Origin: CAZCZZ01 sp964503335
GTDB taxonomy: Bacteria; Verrucomicrobiota; Kiritimatiellia; CAIVKH01
Length of the DNA: 23,682 nucleotides
Direction of reading: 5' to 3'
Assembly (NCBI GenBank): GCA_964503335.1
Contig: CAZCZZ010000063.1
Location: 1-23,682, forward strand
Part shown: positions 14,841 through 22,421 of the stretch, one piece after another
Layout of the letters: every line of letters starts with the position of its first letter
Numbering within the stretch: the stretch's first letter is position 1
Notes under the pieces: model-generated
The model's database searches: none
The model's input: the letters and a program-made list of their open reading frames with translations, nothing else
Told to the model about the DNA's origin: nothing
Program-made: the position numbers and the translations under genes

Positions 14841-15773
14841 ATGACCACAGGTGAATTCACCTCAAATCTGGCCGTCCAGGACCTCCTGGATGCCGGCCTG
14901 CACTTCGGACACCAGACCAAACGCTGGAACCCGAAGATGAAGCGCTACATATTCGGCGCCCGTAGCGGAATCTACATCATCGACCTCGACAAGGCGCTCT
15001 ACCTCCTCAAGGACGCCCAGAAGATCGCCTACGATCTTGCCTCCCATGGTCGCACGATCCTGATGGTCGGCACCAAGAAGCAGGCGCAGGAGGCGATCAA
15101 GACCGCCGCCGAGAAGTCGAAGCAGCCGTACGTGGTCAATCGCTGGCTCGGCGGTACGCTGACGAACCTGACGACGATCCGGAAGAGTGTCGCCCGCCTT
15201 CGCGAGATCGAAAAACTCGAAACGACCGGCCAGATGGAGAAGCTTCCGAAGAAGGAAGTGTCCCGTCTCCGTCACGAGCTCGAGAAGCTCAAGTTCAACC
15301 TGAGCGGCCTGACAGACATGAGCCAGCTCCCTGCGGCGATGTTCGTGATCGACACGAACCGCGAGGCGATTGCAGTGGCGGAAGCTGTCCGCTTGAAGAT
15401 CCCCGTGATCGCCTTGCTCGATACGAACAGCGACCCGGAACCGATTCAGTATCCCATTCCCGGCAACGACGACGCGATCCGATCGATCAAGCTCGTGGTG
15501 GACGTCATTGGCGAAGCCATCGAGAAGGGCGCCAACGAGTACGCGAAGGTTGCCGCAGAAGAGAATCGCCGTAAGGCCGCCGAGAAGGCCGCAGTCGAAG
15601 CCAAGGCGAAGGCCGAAGCCGCGGCCCGCGCGGCAAACCCGGTTCCGGCCCCCGACAGCGCCAAGACCGCTGAACGCAAGACCCGCAAACCGAAGGGCGA
15701 TGAGGGCGCAGCGCCGGCAGCTCCCGAAGCTCCCGCCGATGCGCCAGCACCGGCTCCCAGCGAGAGCGCGTAA
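14841..15773 (+). CDS. rpsB: 30S ribosomal protein S2
   Basis: Ribosomal protein S2, needed for small-subunit assembly and S1 binding. It is a 310-residue protein. The N-terminal LLDAGLHFGHQTKRWNPKMK, the IYIIDLDKAL segment, the MVGTKKQA motif, NRWLGGTLTN and VIDTNREAIAVAEA are all diagnostic. Residues about 1-232 are the standard S2 core. Residues about 233-310 form an extra tail, first Ala/Lys/Glu-rich (helical), then Pro/Ala-rich, which many S2 proteins lack. The ATG at 14841 is preceded by GGAG at 14829-14832, eight bases away. It is the first gene of the classic rpsB-tsf operon, with 28 bp to tsf. Confidence 0.99.
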   Translation: MTTGEFTSNLAVQDLLDAGLHFGHQTKRWNPKMKRYIFGARSGIYIIDLDKALYLLKDAQKIAYDLASHGRTILMVGTKKQAQEAIKTAAEKSKQPYVVNRWLGGTLTNLTTIRKSVARLREIEKLETTGQMEKLPKKEVSRLRHELEKLKFNLSGLTDMSQLPAAMFVIDTNREAIAVAEAVRLKIPVIALLDTNSDPEPIQYPIPGNDDAIRSIKLVVDVIGEAIEKGANEYAKVAAEENRRKAAEKAAVEAKAKAEAAARAANPVPAPDSAKTAERKTRKPKGDEGAAPAAPEAPADAPAPAPSESA

Positions 15774-15801
15774 GCGAATCGCACAAGAAACTACAGGTAC
15801 T

Positions 15802-16647
15802 ATGACCATGACAGAAATCAGTGCATCGCTCGTCAAGGAACTCCGCGACGAGACCGGCCTCGGCATGATGGATTGCAAGAAGGCGCTGCTGGAAACGAAC
15901 GGCGACAAGAACGCCGCCATCAAGGTGCTGCGCGAGCGCGGCATGTCCGTTGCCGGCAAGAAGGCCGCGCGCGTTGCCAAGGAAGGCAGCGTTGCGGCCG
16001 ACATCTACGACGGCGGGAAAGCCGGCGTCATCATCGAAGTGAATTGCGAGACGGATTTCGTCTCCCGCAACGAAGGATTCCAGTCCTTCGTCAAGGACCT
16101 CGTCGAAAAAGCGAAGTCCGTTGCGGACAACCAGCTCGCCGACGTGATGAAGGACCAGACCGTTGCGCGCATCGCGGAGATCGGCGAGAACATCGTCATC
16201 CGCCGCAACCATCGCTTCGAAGTCTCGGGCCAGGGCGCCGTCGCCGGCTATATCCACCTCGGTGGAAAGGTTGGCGTGCTTCTGGAGGTCGGCTGCGACA
16301 AGGCAGAGACGACGCAGAAGGACGAGTTCAAGGAAGCCATCAAGGATGTCACGCTGCATATCGCAGCCTGCAATCCTCAGTTCCTCAACCGCACGCAAGT
16401 AGCGGCTGAGACTGTGGCCGCGGAGAAGGAAATCTACGCGAAGCAGGTCGAGGGCAAGCCGGCGAACATCATCCAGAAGATCGTCGACGGAAAGCTCGAC
16501 AAGTTCTACCAGCAGGTTTGCCTGCTCGAGCAGGGCTTCGTCCGCGATCCCGACCAGACGATCTCCGAGATGCTGGCCGCGAAGAGCAAGCAGGTGGGCG
16601 ACACCATCGTCATCCGCCGCTTCGTGCGATACCAGATCGGCGTCTGA
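15802..16647 (+). CDS. tsf: Translation elongation factor Ts
   Basis: EF-Ts, the nucleotide exchange factor that recycles EF-Tu-GDP. At 281 residues it has the usual full length. The N-terminal UBA-like domain reads LVKELRDETGLGMMDCKKAL. The core has VNCETDFVSRNEGF, the TDFV motif that contacts EF-Tu, then a second core repeat with VAGYIHLGGKVGVLLEVGC, a helical region and the C-terminal module. ATG 15802 follows AGG by four bases and ATG 15808 by ten; I use the first. A longer upstream in-frame extension overlapping rpsB is low-complexity and not family-like, so I rejected it. A strong terminator follows the stop. Confidence 0.98.
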   Translation: MTMTEISASLVKELRDETGLGMMDCKKALLETNGDKNAAIKVLRERGMSVAGKKAARVAKEGSVAADIYDGGKAGVIIEVNCETDFVSRNEGFQSFVKDLVEKAKSVADNQLADVMKDQTVARIAEIGENIVIRRNHRFEVSGQGAVAGYIHLGGKVGVLLEVGCDKAETTQKDEFKEAIKDVTLHIAACNPQFLNRTQVAAETVAAEKEIYAKQVEGKPANIIQKIVDGKLDKFYQQVCLLEQGFVRDPDQTISEMLAAKSKQVGDTIVIRRFVRYQIGV

Positions 16648-16670
16648 TCGACATCAACGGCTGAATCAAG

Positions 16671-16708
16671 AACGCGAGGGCTCTCACGAGCCTTCGCGTT
16701 TTTCTTTC
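16671..16708 (+). terminator. Rho-independent terminator of the rpsB-tsf operon
   Basis: AACGCGAGGGCTC (16671-16683) pairs with GAGCCTTCGCGTT (16688-16700), with one G-U wobble and a TCAC loop, followed by TTTCTTTC. Confidence 0.93.
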
Positions 16709-16821
16709 TAGGCAGCGGATGTGGCGGACTCGTGATAACGCGCCGGCCGTACACGAGCGGGTTAACGGGTGTCTGCAAGTCGGGAATGGCGGGGTTGCCG
16801 CGAGTCATGTAGATTCGGGCC

Positions 16822-17211
16822 ATGAAGAAGGATATTACCCAACTCGGAAGGAAAGTTGCCCTGCCGTCATCGCCGGATGCGGCGACGCTGGAGACATTCC
16901 CGAATCCGTACCCGGATCGTGACTACACCATACAGTTCGGATGCCCGGAATTTACCTCGCTGTGCCCGGTCACGGGTCAGCCCGACTTCGGCTCCATCAC
17001 GATCGAATATGTTCCGAACAAGCGATGCATCGAGAGCAAGTCGCTCAAGTTGTTTCTCGGATCGTTCCGCAACGAAGGCTCGTTCGCGGAGTCGATCACA
17101 AACCGGATCCGCGATGAGATCGTGAAGACGTGCAAGCCGCGGAAGCTCACCGTGACAGGCGAATTCACAGCCCGCGGCGGCATCACCATTCGCGTTGTCG
17201 CCGTGGCGTAG
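16822..17211 (+). CDS. queF: NADPH-dependent preQ0 reductase QueF
   Basis: QueF reduces 7-cyano-7-deazaguanine (preQ0) to preQ1 in queuosine biosynthesis. At 129 residues it is the short, unimodular type. The active-site block FTSLCPVTGQPDFG carries the nucleophile C48 and D55. IESKSLKLFLGSFRNEG holds the substrate-binding Glu71 and the QueF signature. GGITIRVVAVA closes the T-fold. The ATG 16822 has no clear Shine-Dalgarno but gives a family-like N-terminus. It stands alone on the plus strand and converges on queC, the two stop codons being separated by six bases. I found no recognisable preQ1 riboswitch in the 110 bp upstream. Confidence 0.97.
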   Translation: MKKDITQLGRKVALPSSPDAATLETFPNPYPDRDYTIQFGCPEFTSLCPVTGQPDFGSITIEYVPNKRCIESKSLKLFLGSFRNEGSFAESITNRIRDEIVKTCKPRKLTVTGEFTARGGITIRVVAVA

Positions 17212-17217
17212 AGCCTG

Positions 17218-17910
17218 TCACTCGACCGCCGGATCCTGCAGCCCGGCTTCCTTGAATCCCTTTGCCCTCAGCAGGCACGCGTCGCATGTGCCGCACGGTT
17301 TGCCGTTCCTGTGCGGATCGTAGCAACTGTGCGTGAGGCCGTAGTCGATGCCGAGCTTTGTGCCCGCGCGGATGATCTGCGCCTTCGTCATGCGGATGAG
17401 TGGCGCATGGATGTGAAATCGTGACCGACCCTCGACGCCGGCCGCCGTGGCGAGATGGGCCATCTTTTCGTACGAGCGGATATATTCGGGCCTACAATCG
17501 GGATAGCCGCTGTAGTCGAGCGCATTGACGCCGATGAAGATATCTTCCGCTCCGAGCACCTCGGCCCAGGCGAGCGCGAACGAAAGAAAAATCGTATTGC
17601 GGGCCGGCACATAGGTGACCGGAATGCCGCGGCCCATGGCCTTCGCCGAGCGATGCTTCGGGACCTTGATGTCCGCGGTCAGCGCAGAGCCTCCGAACAG
17701 GCGAAGGTCGATGGATGCGACCTTGTGATCCTTCACGCCCAGCGCGCGCGCCACGCGACGGGCAGCGCGCAGCTCATGGTCGTGACGCTGTCCGTACCTG
17801 AACGACAGCGCGTGGCAATCGAATCCCCCGGTTTTTGCGATGGCGAGGACCGTGGCGGAGTCGAGTCCGCCGCTCAGCAACACAACACAAGGCTTGCGGG
17901 TCTTCTTCAT
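17218..17910 (-). CDS. queC: 7-cyano-7-deazaguanine synthase QueC
   Basis: QueC converts 7-carboxy-7-deazaguanine to preQ0 using ATP and ammonia. At 230 residues it has the usual size. The N-terminal PP-loop LLSGGLDSAT (SGGLDS at 13-18) binds ATP. FRYGQRHDHEL, PVTYVPARNTIFLSFALAWAE and IGVNALDYSGYPDCRPEY are family hallmarks. The C-terminus HSCYDPHRNGKPCGTCDACLLR carries the four zinc-binding Cys. The ATG (17910) overlaps the queE stop in an ATGA arrangement, so translation of the two is probably coupled, and GGGAG lies just upstream. Its product is the substrate of the nearby queF product. Confidence 0.98.
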   Translation of the reverse strand: MKKTRKPCVVLLSGGLDSATVLAIAKTGGFDCHALSFRYGQRHDHELRAARRVARALGVKDHKVASIDLRLFGGSALTADIKVPKHRSAKAMGRGIPVTYVPARNTIFLSFALAWAEVLGAEDIFIGVNALDYSGYPDCRPEYIRSYEKMAHLATAAGVEGRSRFHIHAPLIRMTKAQIIRAGTKLGIDYGLTHSCYDPHRNGKPCGTCDACLLRAKGFKEAGLQDPAVE

Positions 17911-18698
17911 AGCGCTCCCATCGCCTTGTGCGCCTGCGGGATGACGCGCACATTCGGAATCGTCTTCCGGCACAGGTTGTACCAGGCCATGAGTTGGTCC
18001 GGCTTCGGCGCATTGCGCGCATTGCCGAAGGGCGTCATGGGCTGGAGAATAAGCAGCGTGTCGGGGGCGACGGTCGAGATCACGCGGCAGGCTTCCTCTA
18101 CATCGACGTCGGAGGTGTCGGCACTGACGATCGCCTTGGCGAAGACCTCGATGCCTTTGTCGATGCAGCGCTTCAAGAAGTGGCGGTGCTGTCCCCACGC
18201 GGACTCGTTCTGCGTCACGCTCGGCAGCTTGATGTCCATTGCGACGATATCGAGCCACGGGAGGATGTGATCCAGCTCGTGGTACAAGTCGCCCGCCGTT
18301 TCCAGGTACGTCTTCAGGCCCATCTCCTTGACGCGCGGCATGAGCGTGCTGAGGAACCGTGCATGGAGGAGGGGTTCGCCGCCGGTGAAGGCGACGGAGT
18401 GGTGAAGGCCGCGCGGCTCGTCGTAACGCAGGATGAGCGCCAACACGTCGTCAACGCCGAGAGGATTCGAGTGCGTCTCGAAATCGAATCGGCCGGGTGT
18501 TCTTTCAACCCGGCACGCGGTGGGCTTGAAGCCGGAAGGTTGCCATGCGGTGACGGTTTCGGGTGAGTCGCAGTATGTGCAGCGGCGATGGCAACCGTAG
18601 AAGCGAACGAAGACCTGCCGGCAGCCGATGTACGGACCCTCGCCCTGGATGGAGCTGAAGATCTCGGTCATGTGTGCGGTGGTTGTCGTCGAGGTCAT
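17907..18698 (-). CDS. queE: 7-carboxy-7-deazaguanine synthase QueE (radical SAM)
   Basis: QueE rearranges 6-carboxytetrahydropterin to 7-carboxy-7-deazaguanine. It is a 263-residue radical SAM enzyme. IFSSIQGEGPYIG opens the fold and CHRRCTYC (C36, C40, C43) binds the 4Fe-4S cluster. FTGGEPLLH is the SAM-contacting GGEP motif, then YLETAG and DIVAMDIKLPSV. About 45 residues between the Cys motif and GGEP contain an insertion that includes an extra Cys. ATG 18698 gives a Thr-rich start; ATG 18671 would begin at MTEIFSSIQGEG, where most relatives start. Neither has a clear ribosome site. It is first in the queE-queC pair. queD and folE are not in the window. Confidence 0.95.
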   Translation of the reverse strand: MTSTTTTAHMTEIFSSIQGEGPYIGCRQVFVRFYGCHRRCTYCDSPETVTAWQPSGFKPTACRVERTPGRFDFETHSNPLGVDDVLALILRYDEPRGLHHSVAFTGGEPLLHARFLSTLMPRVKEMGLKTYLETAGDLYHELDHILPWLDIVAMDIKLPSVTQNESAWGQHRHFLKRCIDKGIEVFAKAIVSADTSDVDVEEACRVISTVAPDTLLILQPMTPFGNARNAPKPDQLMAWYNLCRKTIPNVRVIPQAHKAMGAL

Positions 18699-18734
18699 GG
18701 GTCGGGAGGAACTCTACCAGCATGTGGTGAAATG

Positions 18735-18760
18735 AAAAAGGCCCGCGCGAGGCGGGCCTT
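18735..18760 (-). terminator. Rho-independent terminator of the superoxide dismutase gene
   Basis: On the minus strand AAGGCCCGC pairs with GCGGGCCTT (18760-18752 with 18746-18738) around a 5-nt loop, followed by a T-run (18739-18735). It begins 24 bases after the dismutase stop and ends before queE. Confidence 0.92.
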
Positions 18761-18783
18761 CTTCAATCATTTCGTCGAAAGCA

Positions 18784-19413
18784 TCAGGCCGTTGCCTGCG
18801 CATAGAGCTCTTCGACCTTCGACCAGTTCACGACGTTCCACCAGGCGCCGATGTAATCGGGGCGGCGGTTCTGGTACTTGAGGTAGTAGGCGTGTTCCCA
18901 GACATCAAGGCCGAGGATCGGCGTGCCGCTCACTTCCGCGACGCCCTTCATGATCGGGTTGTCCTGATTGGGTGTGGAGGTGATGGCGAGCTTCTTATCC
19001 GCCGTCACGATGAGCCACGCCCAGCCGGAACCGAAGCGCGTTGTACCTGCTTTCGCGAACTGCTCCTTGAATGCGTCGAACGTGCCGAACGTTGCGCTCA
19101 TCGCCTGCGCGAGTGCACCAGAGGGCTGTCCGCCACCACCCTTCTTCATCAGGTTCCAGAAGAGGGTGTGATTAACGTGTCCGCCGCCATTGTTGCGAAC
19201 AGCGCCGCGAATGTCAGCGGGAACGGCGTTCAGATCCCGGATCAGATCCTCTGCGCTCTTGGACTGCAGGTCGGGATATTTCTCGAGTGCGGCATTCAGG
19301 TTGTTCACATACGCCTGATGATGCTTGCCGTGATGGATGTTCATCGTCTGCTCATCAATCGTCGGCTCCAGCGAGTTGGCCGGATAGGGAAGGTCGGGAA
19401 GTTTATGGGACAT
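18784..19413 (-). CDS. sod: Superoxide dismutase, Fe/Mn family (Mn-like signatures)
   Basis: Converts superoxide to oxygen and hydrogen peroxide. A 209-residue protein without signal peptide, so cytoplasmic. The N-terminal domain has MNIHHGKHHQAYVNNLN with metal ligand H27, and GGGHVNHTLFW with the second His ligand. The C-terminal domain has FGSGWAWLIV and the signature DVWEHAYY, whose Asp and His complete the metal site, followed by LKYQNRRPDYIGAWWNVVNW. GGGHVNH and the C-terminal block favour manganese, though cambialistic use cannot be excluded from sequence alone. The ATG is preceded by AGGAG nine bases upstream. A terminator follows. Its promoter lies in or beyond the N gap 19 bp upstream. 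Confidence 0.97.
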   Translation of the reverse strand: MSHKLPDLPYPANSLEPTIDEQTMNIHHGKHHQAYVNNLNAALEKYPDLQSKSAEDLIRDLNAVPADIRGAVRNNGGGHVNHTLFWNLMKKGGGGQPSGALAQAMSATFGTFDAFKEQFAKAGTTRFGSGWAWLIVTADKKLAITSTPNQDNPIMKGVAEVSGTPILGLDVWEHAYYLKYQNRRPDYIGAWWNVVNWSKVEELYAQATA

Positions 19414-19432
19414 CGTTCAGTTCTCCTCGTGC

Positions 19433-19532
19433 NNNNNNNNNNNNNNNNNNNNNNNNNNNNNNNNNNNNNNNNNNNNNNNNNNNNNNNNNNNNNNNNNNNN
19501 NNNNNNNNNNNNNNNNNNNNNNNNNNNNNNNN
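19433..19532. other. Scaffold gap (100 N)
   Basis: Exactly 100 undetermined bases, the conventional placeholder for a gap of unknown length. It removes the dismutase promoter and the 5' part of the BON-domain gene. Gene adjacency across it depends on scaffolding. Confidence 0.98.
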
Positions 19533-19694
19533 TCAGACACCGTGACCACGCGACACACCTTCGGCGTCTCGTCTGCATCCGGCGTCGTCACGCTGACGGG
19601 ATCCATCAAGAGCGCGCAAGCACGCGCCCAGGCTCTCAACATCGCCGCCGGAACGCCGGGTGTGACGGAAGTCGTCGACCGGATGCATCGCTAG
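19533..19694 (+). CDS. BON-domain protein, C-terminal fragment
   Basis: The last 53 residues of a gene truncated by the gap. The segment GVVTLTGSIKSAQARAQALN and the ending TPGVTEVVDRM is the second half of a BON domain, as in OsmY-like periplasmic or outer-membrane-associated proteins. The N-terminus, any signal peptide and further BON copies are lost in the gap. The stop at 19692-19694 lies within the reading frame of the following lipoprotein, so the two genes overlap or abut. Confidence 0.75.
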   Translation, partial: SDTVTTRHTFGVSSASGVVTLTGSIKSAQARAQALNIAAGTPGVTEVVDRMHR

Positions 19695-20863
19695 CCCTTG
19701 CAGCACTGCTCTGTAGCATCACGCTGTTAGCGAACGGCTGCGCCACGGCTTCGTCCTCTGCTTCACAAAACCGCCCCGAATTCCATGCTGCGCAAGTCGC
19801 GTCCACATTCCAGGTACATATCGAAGGTGTTCCTGATCTGAAGCGCGAAAAGTTCGGGGAGGTCCATGCGGCACTGGGCAGCGTTCTCCAGTTCTGGGGC
19901 CTCGTCGTGAATCCCTCGGAGATGATGGGTGTGCGATCAACGCGTGTTGGCAGCGGCTCCGAGGAAGATGCGATGGCGCTGGCCGAGTCCAAGGGGCTAT
20001 GGACCTTCGCTTCGTATGGATCACTGGATCAACTGAAGGAGCGCGTCGCCCACGGTGTTCCCGTAATCGTAGCCCTCCAAGGGAACAGGGATTATCGAGG
20101 CAAGCGATGGCCTGTCGTTGTTGTGGGCTTCGACGAGCAGACAAAACGAATCCTTTGCCACACCGGTGTCGGCAAGCCCGTTGTGTATGAATACGCAGAG
20201 TTCGACCGGAAGTGGCGCCCGCTGCGTCGCTGGATGCTCGTGGCCTGTCCTGCCGAGCAACCCGACTGGTCGCTGTCCGTGATGGAGCTCTGCACGCGGG
20301 CGAAGTTCCGGTTTGCCAAGGGCGATATCGAGGCTGCGATCGCCGACTACAGGGCCGCGATCAAGCTTCAACCCGGTGAATCCGCCATTCACAACGCGCT
20401 GGGCAATATGTTCGGCAAGCTCGGTCGTTTGCAGGACGCGGAGCGATGCTATCGCGATGCGGTCACGGCGAATCCGGACGACAGCAAGGCGCGCAACAAC
20501 CTTGCCTACTTCCTTGCTGACCACGGACGCAACCTCGATGAGGCCATGGATCTTGCGGTCCACGCGACTCGCGTCGAGCCCACGAATCCGCTGACCCTCG
20601 ATACGCTTGGCTACATCTACCTCCAAAAGGGCCAGGCCGAGGAAGCGGCGGACACGCTCGAGCAGGCGCATGCCTACGCCCTGCAACTCACGCCGGGCCA
20701 GAGGGCGGAGATCGCGATCCGGCTCGTCCGGGCCCAGATAGAGAGTGGGCAGATCCAGCGTGCTCGCGAGGTGGTGGGGGATCTGATGCTGCTTGGGCCC
20801 GATGTAGCCGTGCCTTCTGAATTCCGCGCCCTGATGTCGCCCGTCGCGGCGTCCATCCAATAG
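19682..20863 (+). CDS. C39-peptidase-like TPR lipoprotein, catalytic residues apparently lost
   Basis: The frame reads LALAALLCSITLLANGC (Cys codon 19739-19741), a convincing lipoprotein signal. A region (about 19790-20260) follows that resembles the peptidase C39-like domain of PA2778-type proteins. It has GVP, AALGSVLQFWG, a TFASYGSLDQLKERVAHGVPVIVALQ block and a PVVVVGFDE block. The usual Cys before the helix (CGPAAL-like) is replaced (KFGEVHAAL) and the catalytic His before VVVG is Pro, so proteolytic activity is doubtful. From about 20275 there are about four TPR units (AIADYRAAIKLQPGES, DAERCYRDAVTANPDD, DEAMDLAVHATRVEP, EEAADTLEQAHAYAL). No in-frame ATG, GTG or TTG exists between the gap and 19906; the first is GTG 19907, which would delete the signal. 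A sequencing indel or a start in the gap is likely. Confidence 0.7.
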   Translation, partial: DASLALAALLCSITLLANGCATASSSASQNRPEFHAAQVASTFQVHIEGVPDLKREKFGEVHAALGSVLQFWGLVVNPSEMMGVRSTRVGSGSEEDAMALAESKGLWTFASYGSLDQLKERVAHGVPVIVALQGNRDYRGKRWPVVVVGFDEQTKRILCHTGVGKPVVYEYAEFDRKWRPLRRWMLVACPAEQPDWSLSVMELCTRAKFRFAKGDIEAAIADYRAAIKLQPGESAIHNALGNMFGKLGRLQDAERCYRDAVTANPDDSKARNNLAYFLADHGRNLDEAMDLAVHATRVEPTNPLTLDTLGYIYLQKGQAEEAADTLEQAHAYALQLTPGQRAEIAIRLVRAQIESGQIQRAREVVGDLMLLGPDVAVPSEFRALMSPVAASIQ

Positions 20864-20922
20864 ACGATGACGAAATCCGTTGCTTGATTCCCCGCTGCGA
20901 CTTGGGATGATCAGAAATTGGC

Positions 20923-22110
20923 ATGGACGCGTCTCAGGATATCTATCACAAGGACGATGAGCCGTTTCTTTTTCGGAGAAAGAAGAAGCGAGCACAGGAA
21001 TCCGGACTTCCTGCCATGCCGTCCAGCGAACTGTCGCGAAACGAACGGAAATCCGATGTCGGTATCTCCCCGATCGATGGACGTTCACAGATCTACACCC
21101 ACAGGCGCCGGAGGGTTCATCCCTATACGGTGACCCCCTGGGCCTGGGTGGGCATCCTCGCCGTGGTCATGCTCTACTACCTGGCGCTGGGCGTGACGAA
21201 GATCAAGAAACCGTTCAAACCGAAGGCCCCGGCTGTTCAAACCGCGGTTCAGGCGCCCGTGGCGGTTCCGACCAACGAGCCCGCGCTGGTGGACCTCGGC
21301 AAGTCCGTGGTCGATGAAATCAGGAACTGGAAGCAATCCCAGCGGCTGGTCACCGATGCGCAGGGTTTCATTCGCGATGGCAGGAGTGACGACGCCGCAA
21401 AGTCGCTGGAGCGGGCTCTGACGGCCGACCCCGCCTCGCGCGAAGCGCTCATCGCCCTGGGCACACTTCAGTTGCAGGCCAAGAACTATTCAAAGGCCTG
21501 CGATATGTTCATGAAAGCGTTGTCCGCCGATCCGGACGACGTACCCACAAGACTCCTGCTTGCCCGCGCTTGCGTTGGTGCAAGGGTCTACGAAGCAGCC
21601 GTCGTCGCTGCAAACTGGGCCATCGACGGCGACCGCTTTGATGTCGAAGCCCATCAGGTTGCCGCCACGGCTCAGATCGCCATGGGACACCACGACAAGG
21701 CCATCGATTACTTGAAGAAGGTCGTCACCCTGGACGAGGAAAACCTGGCCGCATACAACCAACTCGCCGACGCCTACAGCAAGACTGGCAACCACGGCGA
21801 AGCCATCGAGGTCCTCAAGAAGCTTATCCAGCGGGATACCGGGAATTCAGCCAGCTACTTCACCCTCGCGGTATGCTATGCACGGAACCTGCAGGTGGAA
21901 CCGGCCATCGAAGTCCTCGGGGATGCGGCGTCGCGGTTCGGTCCGGGCTTTGTCAGCACGTGGACAACAGGCCAGGAGTTTGACGGAATCAGAACCAATG
22001 CGCAGTTTGGCACGTTCCAAGCCCAATTGGCCGACGGGACTTTGACCACCGCACCGATACCTACCACGAATCCGCCGACCGCCGACGAGGCGCTGACGCC
22101 TGCGTCATAG
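20923..22110 (+). CDS. Membrane-anchored TPR-repeat protein
   Basis: A 395-residue protein. Residues 1-68 are hydrophilic and basic (FRRKKKR, THRRRR), then a single TM helix at about 73-90 (WAWVGILAVVMLYYLALGV) and a Pro/Ala/Val-rich linker. Four or five TPR units cover about 135-320, for example DAAKSLERALTADPASREAL, KACDMFMKALSADPDD, KAIDYLKKVVTLDEEN and EAIEVLKKLIQRDTGN. The tail (about 355-395) is Thr/Pro-rich. The N-in topology would place the TPRs in the periplasm as a protein-protein scaffold. No strong ribosome site precedes the ATG. It follows the C39-like/TPR lipoprotein by 59 bp, so the two probably work in one envelope process. Specific function unknown. Confidence 0.85.
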   Translation: MDASQDIYHKDDEPFLFRRKKKRAQESGLPAMPSSELSRNERKSDVGISPIDGRSQIYTHRRRRVHPYTVTPWAWVGILAVVMLYYLALGVTKIKKPFKPKAPAVQTAVQAPVAVPTNEPALVDLGKSVVDEIRNWKQSQRLVTDAQGFIRDGRSDDAAKSLERALTADPASREALIALGTLQLQAKNYSKACDMFMKALSADPDDVPTRLLLARACVGARVYEAAVVAANWAIDGDRFDVEAHQVAATAQIAMGHHDKAIDYLKKVVTLDEENLAAYNQLADAYSKTGNHGEAIEVLKKLIQRDTGNSASYFTLAVCYARNLQVEPAIEVLGDAASRFGPGFVSTWTTGQEFDGIRTNAQFGTFQAQLADGTLTTAPIPTTNPPTADEALTPAS

Positions 22111-22118
22111 CGAGGGGA

Positions 22119-22301
22119 TTACGCCTTCGCGGGAGGATCCGTCTCGTCGCCTTCCGACAGCCCTTCCCTGCGACCCTTCTTGAACTCCGTGATGCTCTTG
22201 CCCAGCGAGCGGGCGAGGTCGGGAATCCTCTTCGCGCCAAAGAGAAGGATTAGCACGAGCAGAATGACGAGAATCTCGGTTAGTCCCAGATTGCGAAACA
22301 T
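22119..22301 (-). CDS. tatA: Sec-independent translocase subunit TatA/TatE
   Basis: A 60-residue subunit of the twin-arginine translocation pore, which exports folded proteins across the inner membrane. The N-terminal TM helix (about residues 8-22, EILVILLVLILLFGAKRIP) ends in the conserved FGAKRIP hinge. The amphipathic helix DLARSLGKSITEFKKG follows, then a short acidic tail. Length and motif are typical of TatA; TatB would be longer. The minus-strand ATG at 22301 was chosen because the TM helix starts directly after it. Longer frames upstream run antisense to the neighbouring gene and were rejected. tatC is not in the window. Its stop is eight bases from that of the convergent TPR gene. 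Confidence 0.95.
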   Translation of the reverse strand: MFRNLGLTEILVILLVLILLFGAKRIPDLARSLGKSITEFKKGRREGLSEGDETDPPAKA

Positions 22302-22421
22302 GGTCGCAGCTTGTCCCTGACATACGCGAAAAGCAAGGTGGAACAAGCGAGGCCGTGGCTCGCCCTTTTCGGGTGCACTGGCCTCCAGCCCGGCGTACAA
22401 TGCCACAAAGGAACACGATTC

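Noticed and set aside
15508..15801. N-terminal extension of tsf overlapping rpsB
   Set aside because: The translation is Arg/Pro low complexity out of frame with rpsB; the EF-Ts family starts at the ATG 15802/15808.
14862..16398. Long minus-strand frames opposite rpsB and tsf
   Set aside because: They oppose two certain ribosomal-operon genes, lack ribosome sites and have low-complexity composition.
16709..16821. PreQ1 riboswitch upstream of queF
   Set aside because: I could not find the short class I stem-loop with A-rich tail or a class II layout; only a weak 6-bp pairing CTCGTG/CACGAG is visible.
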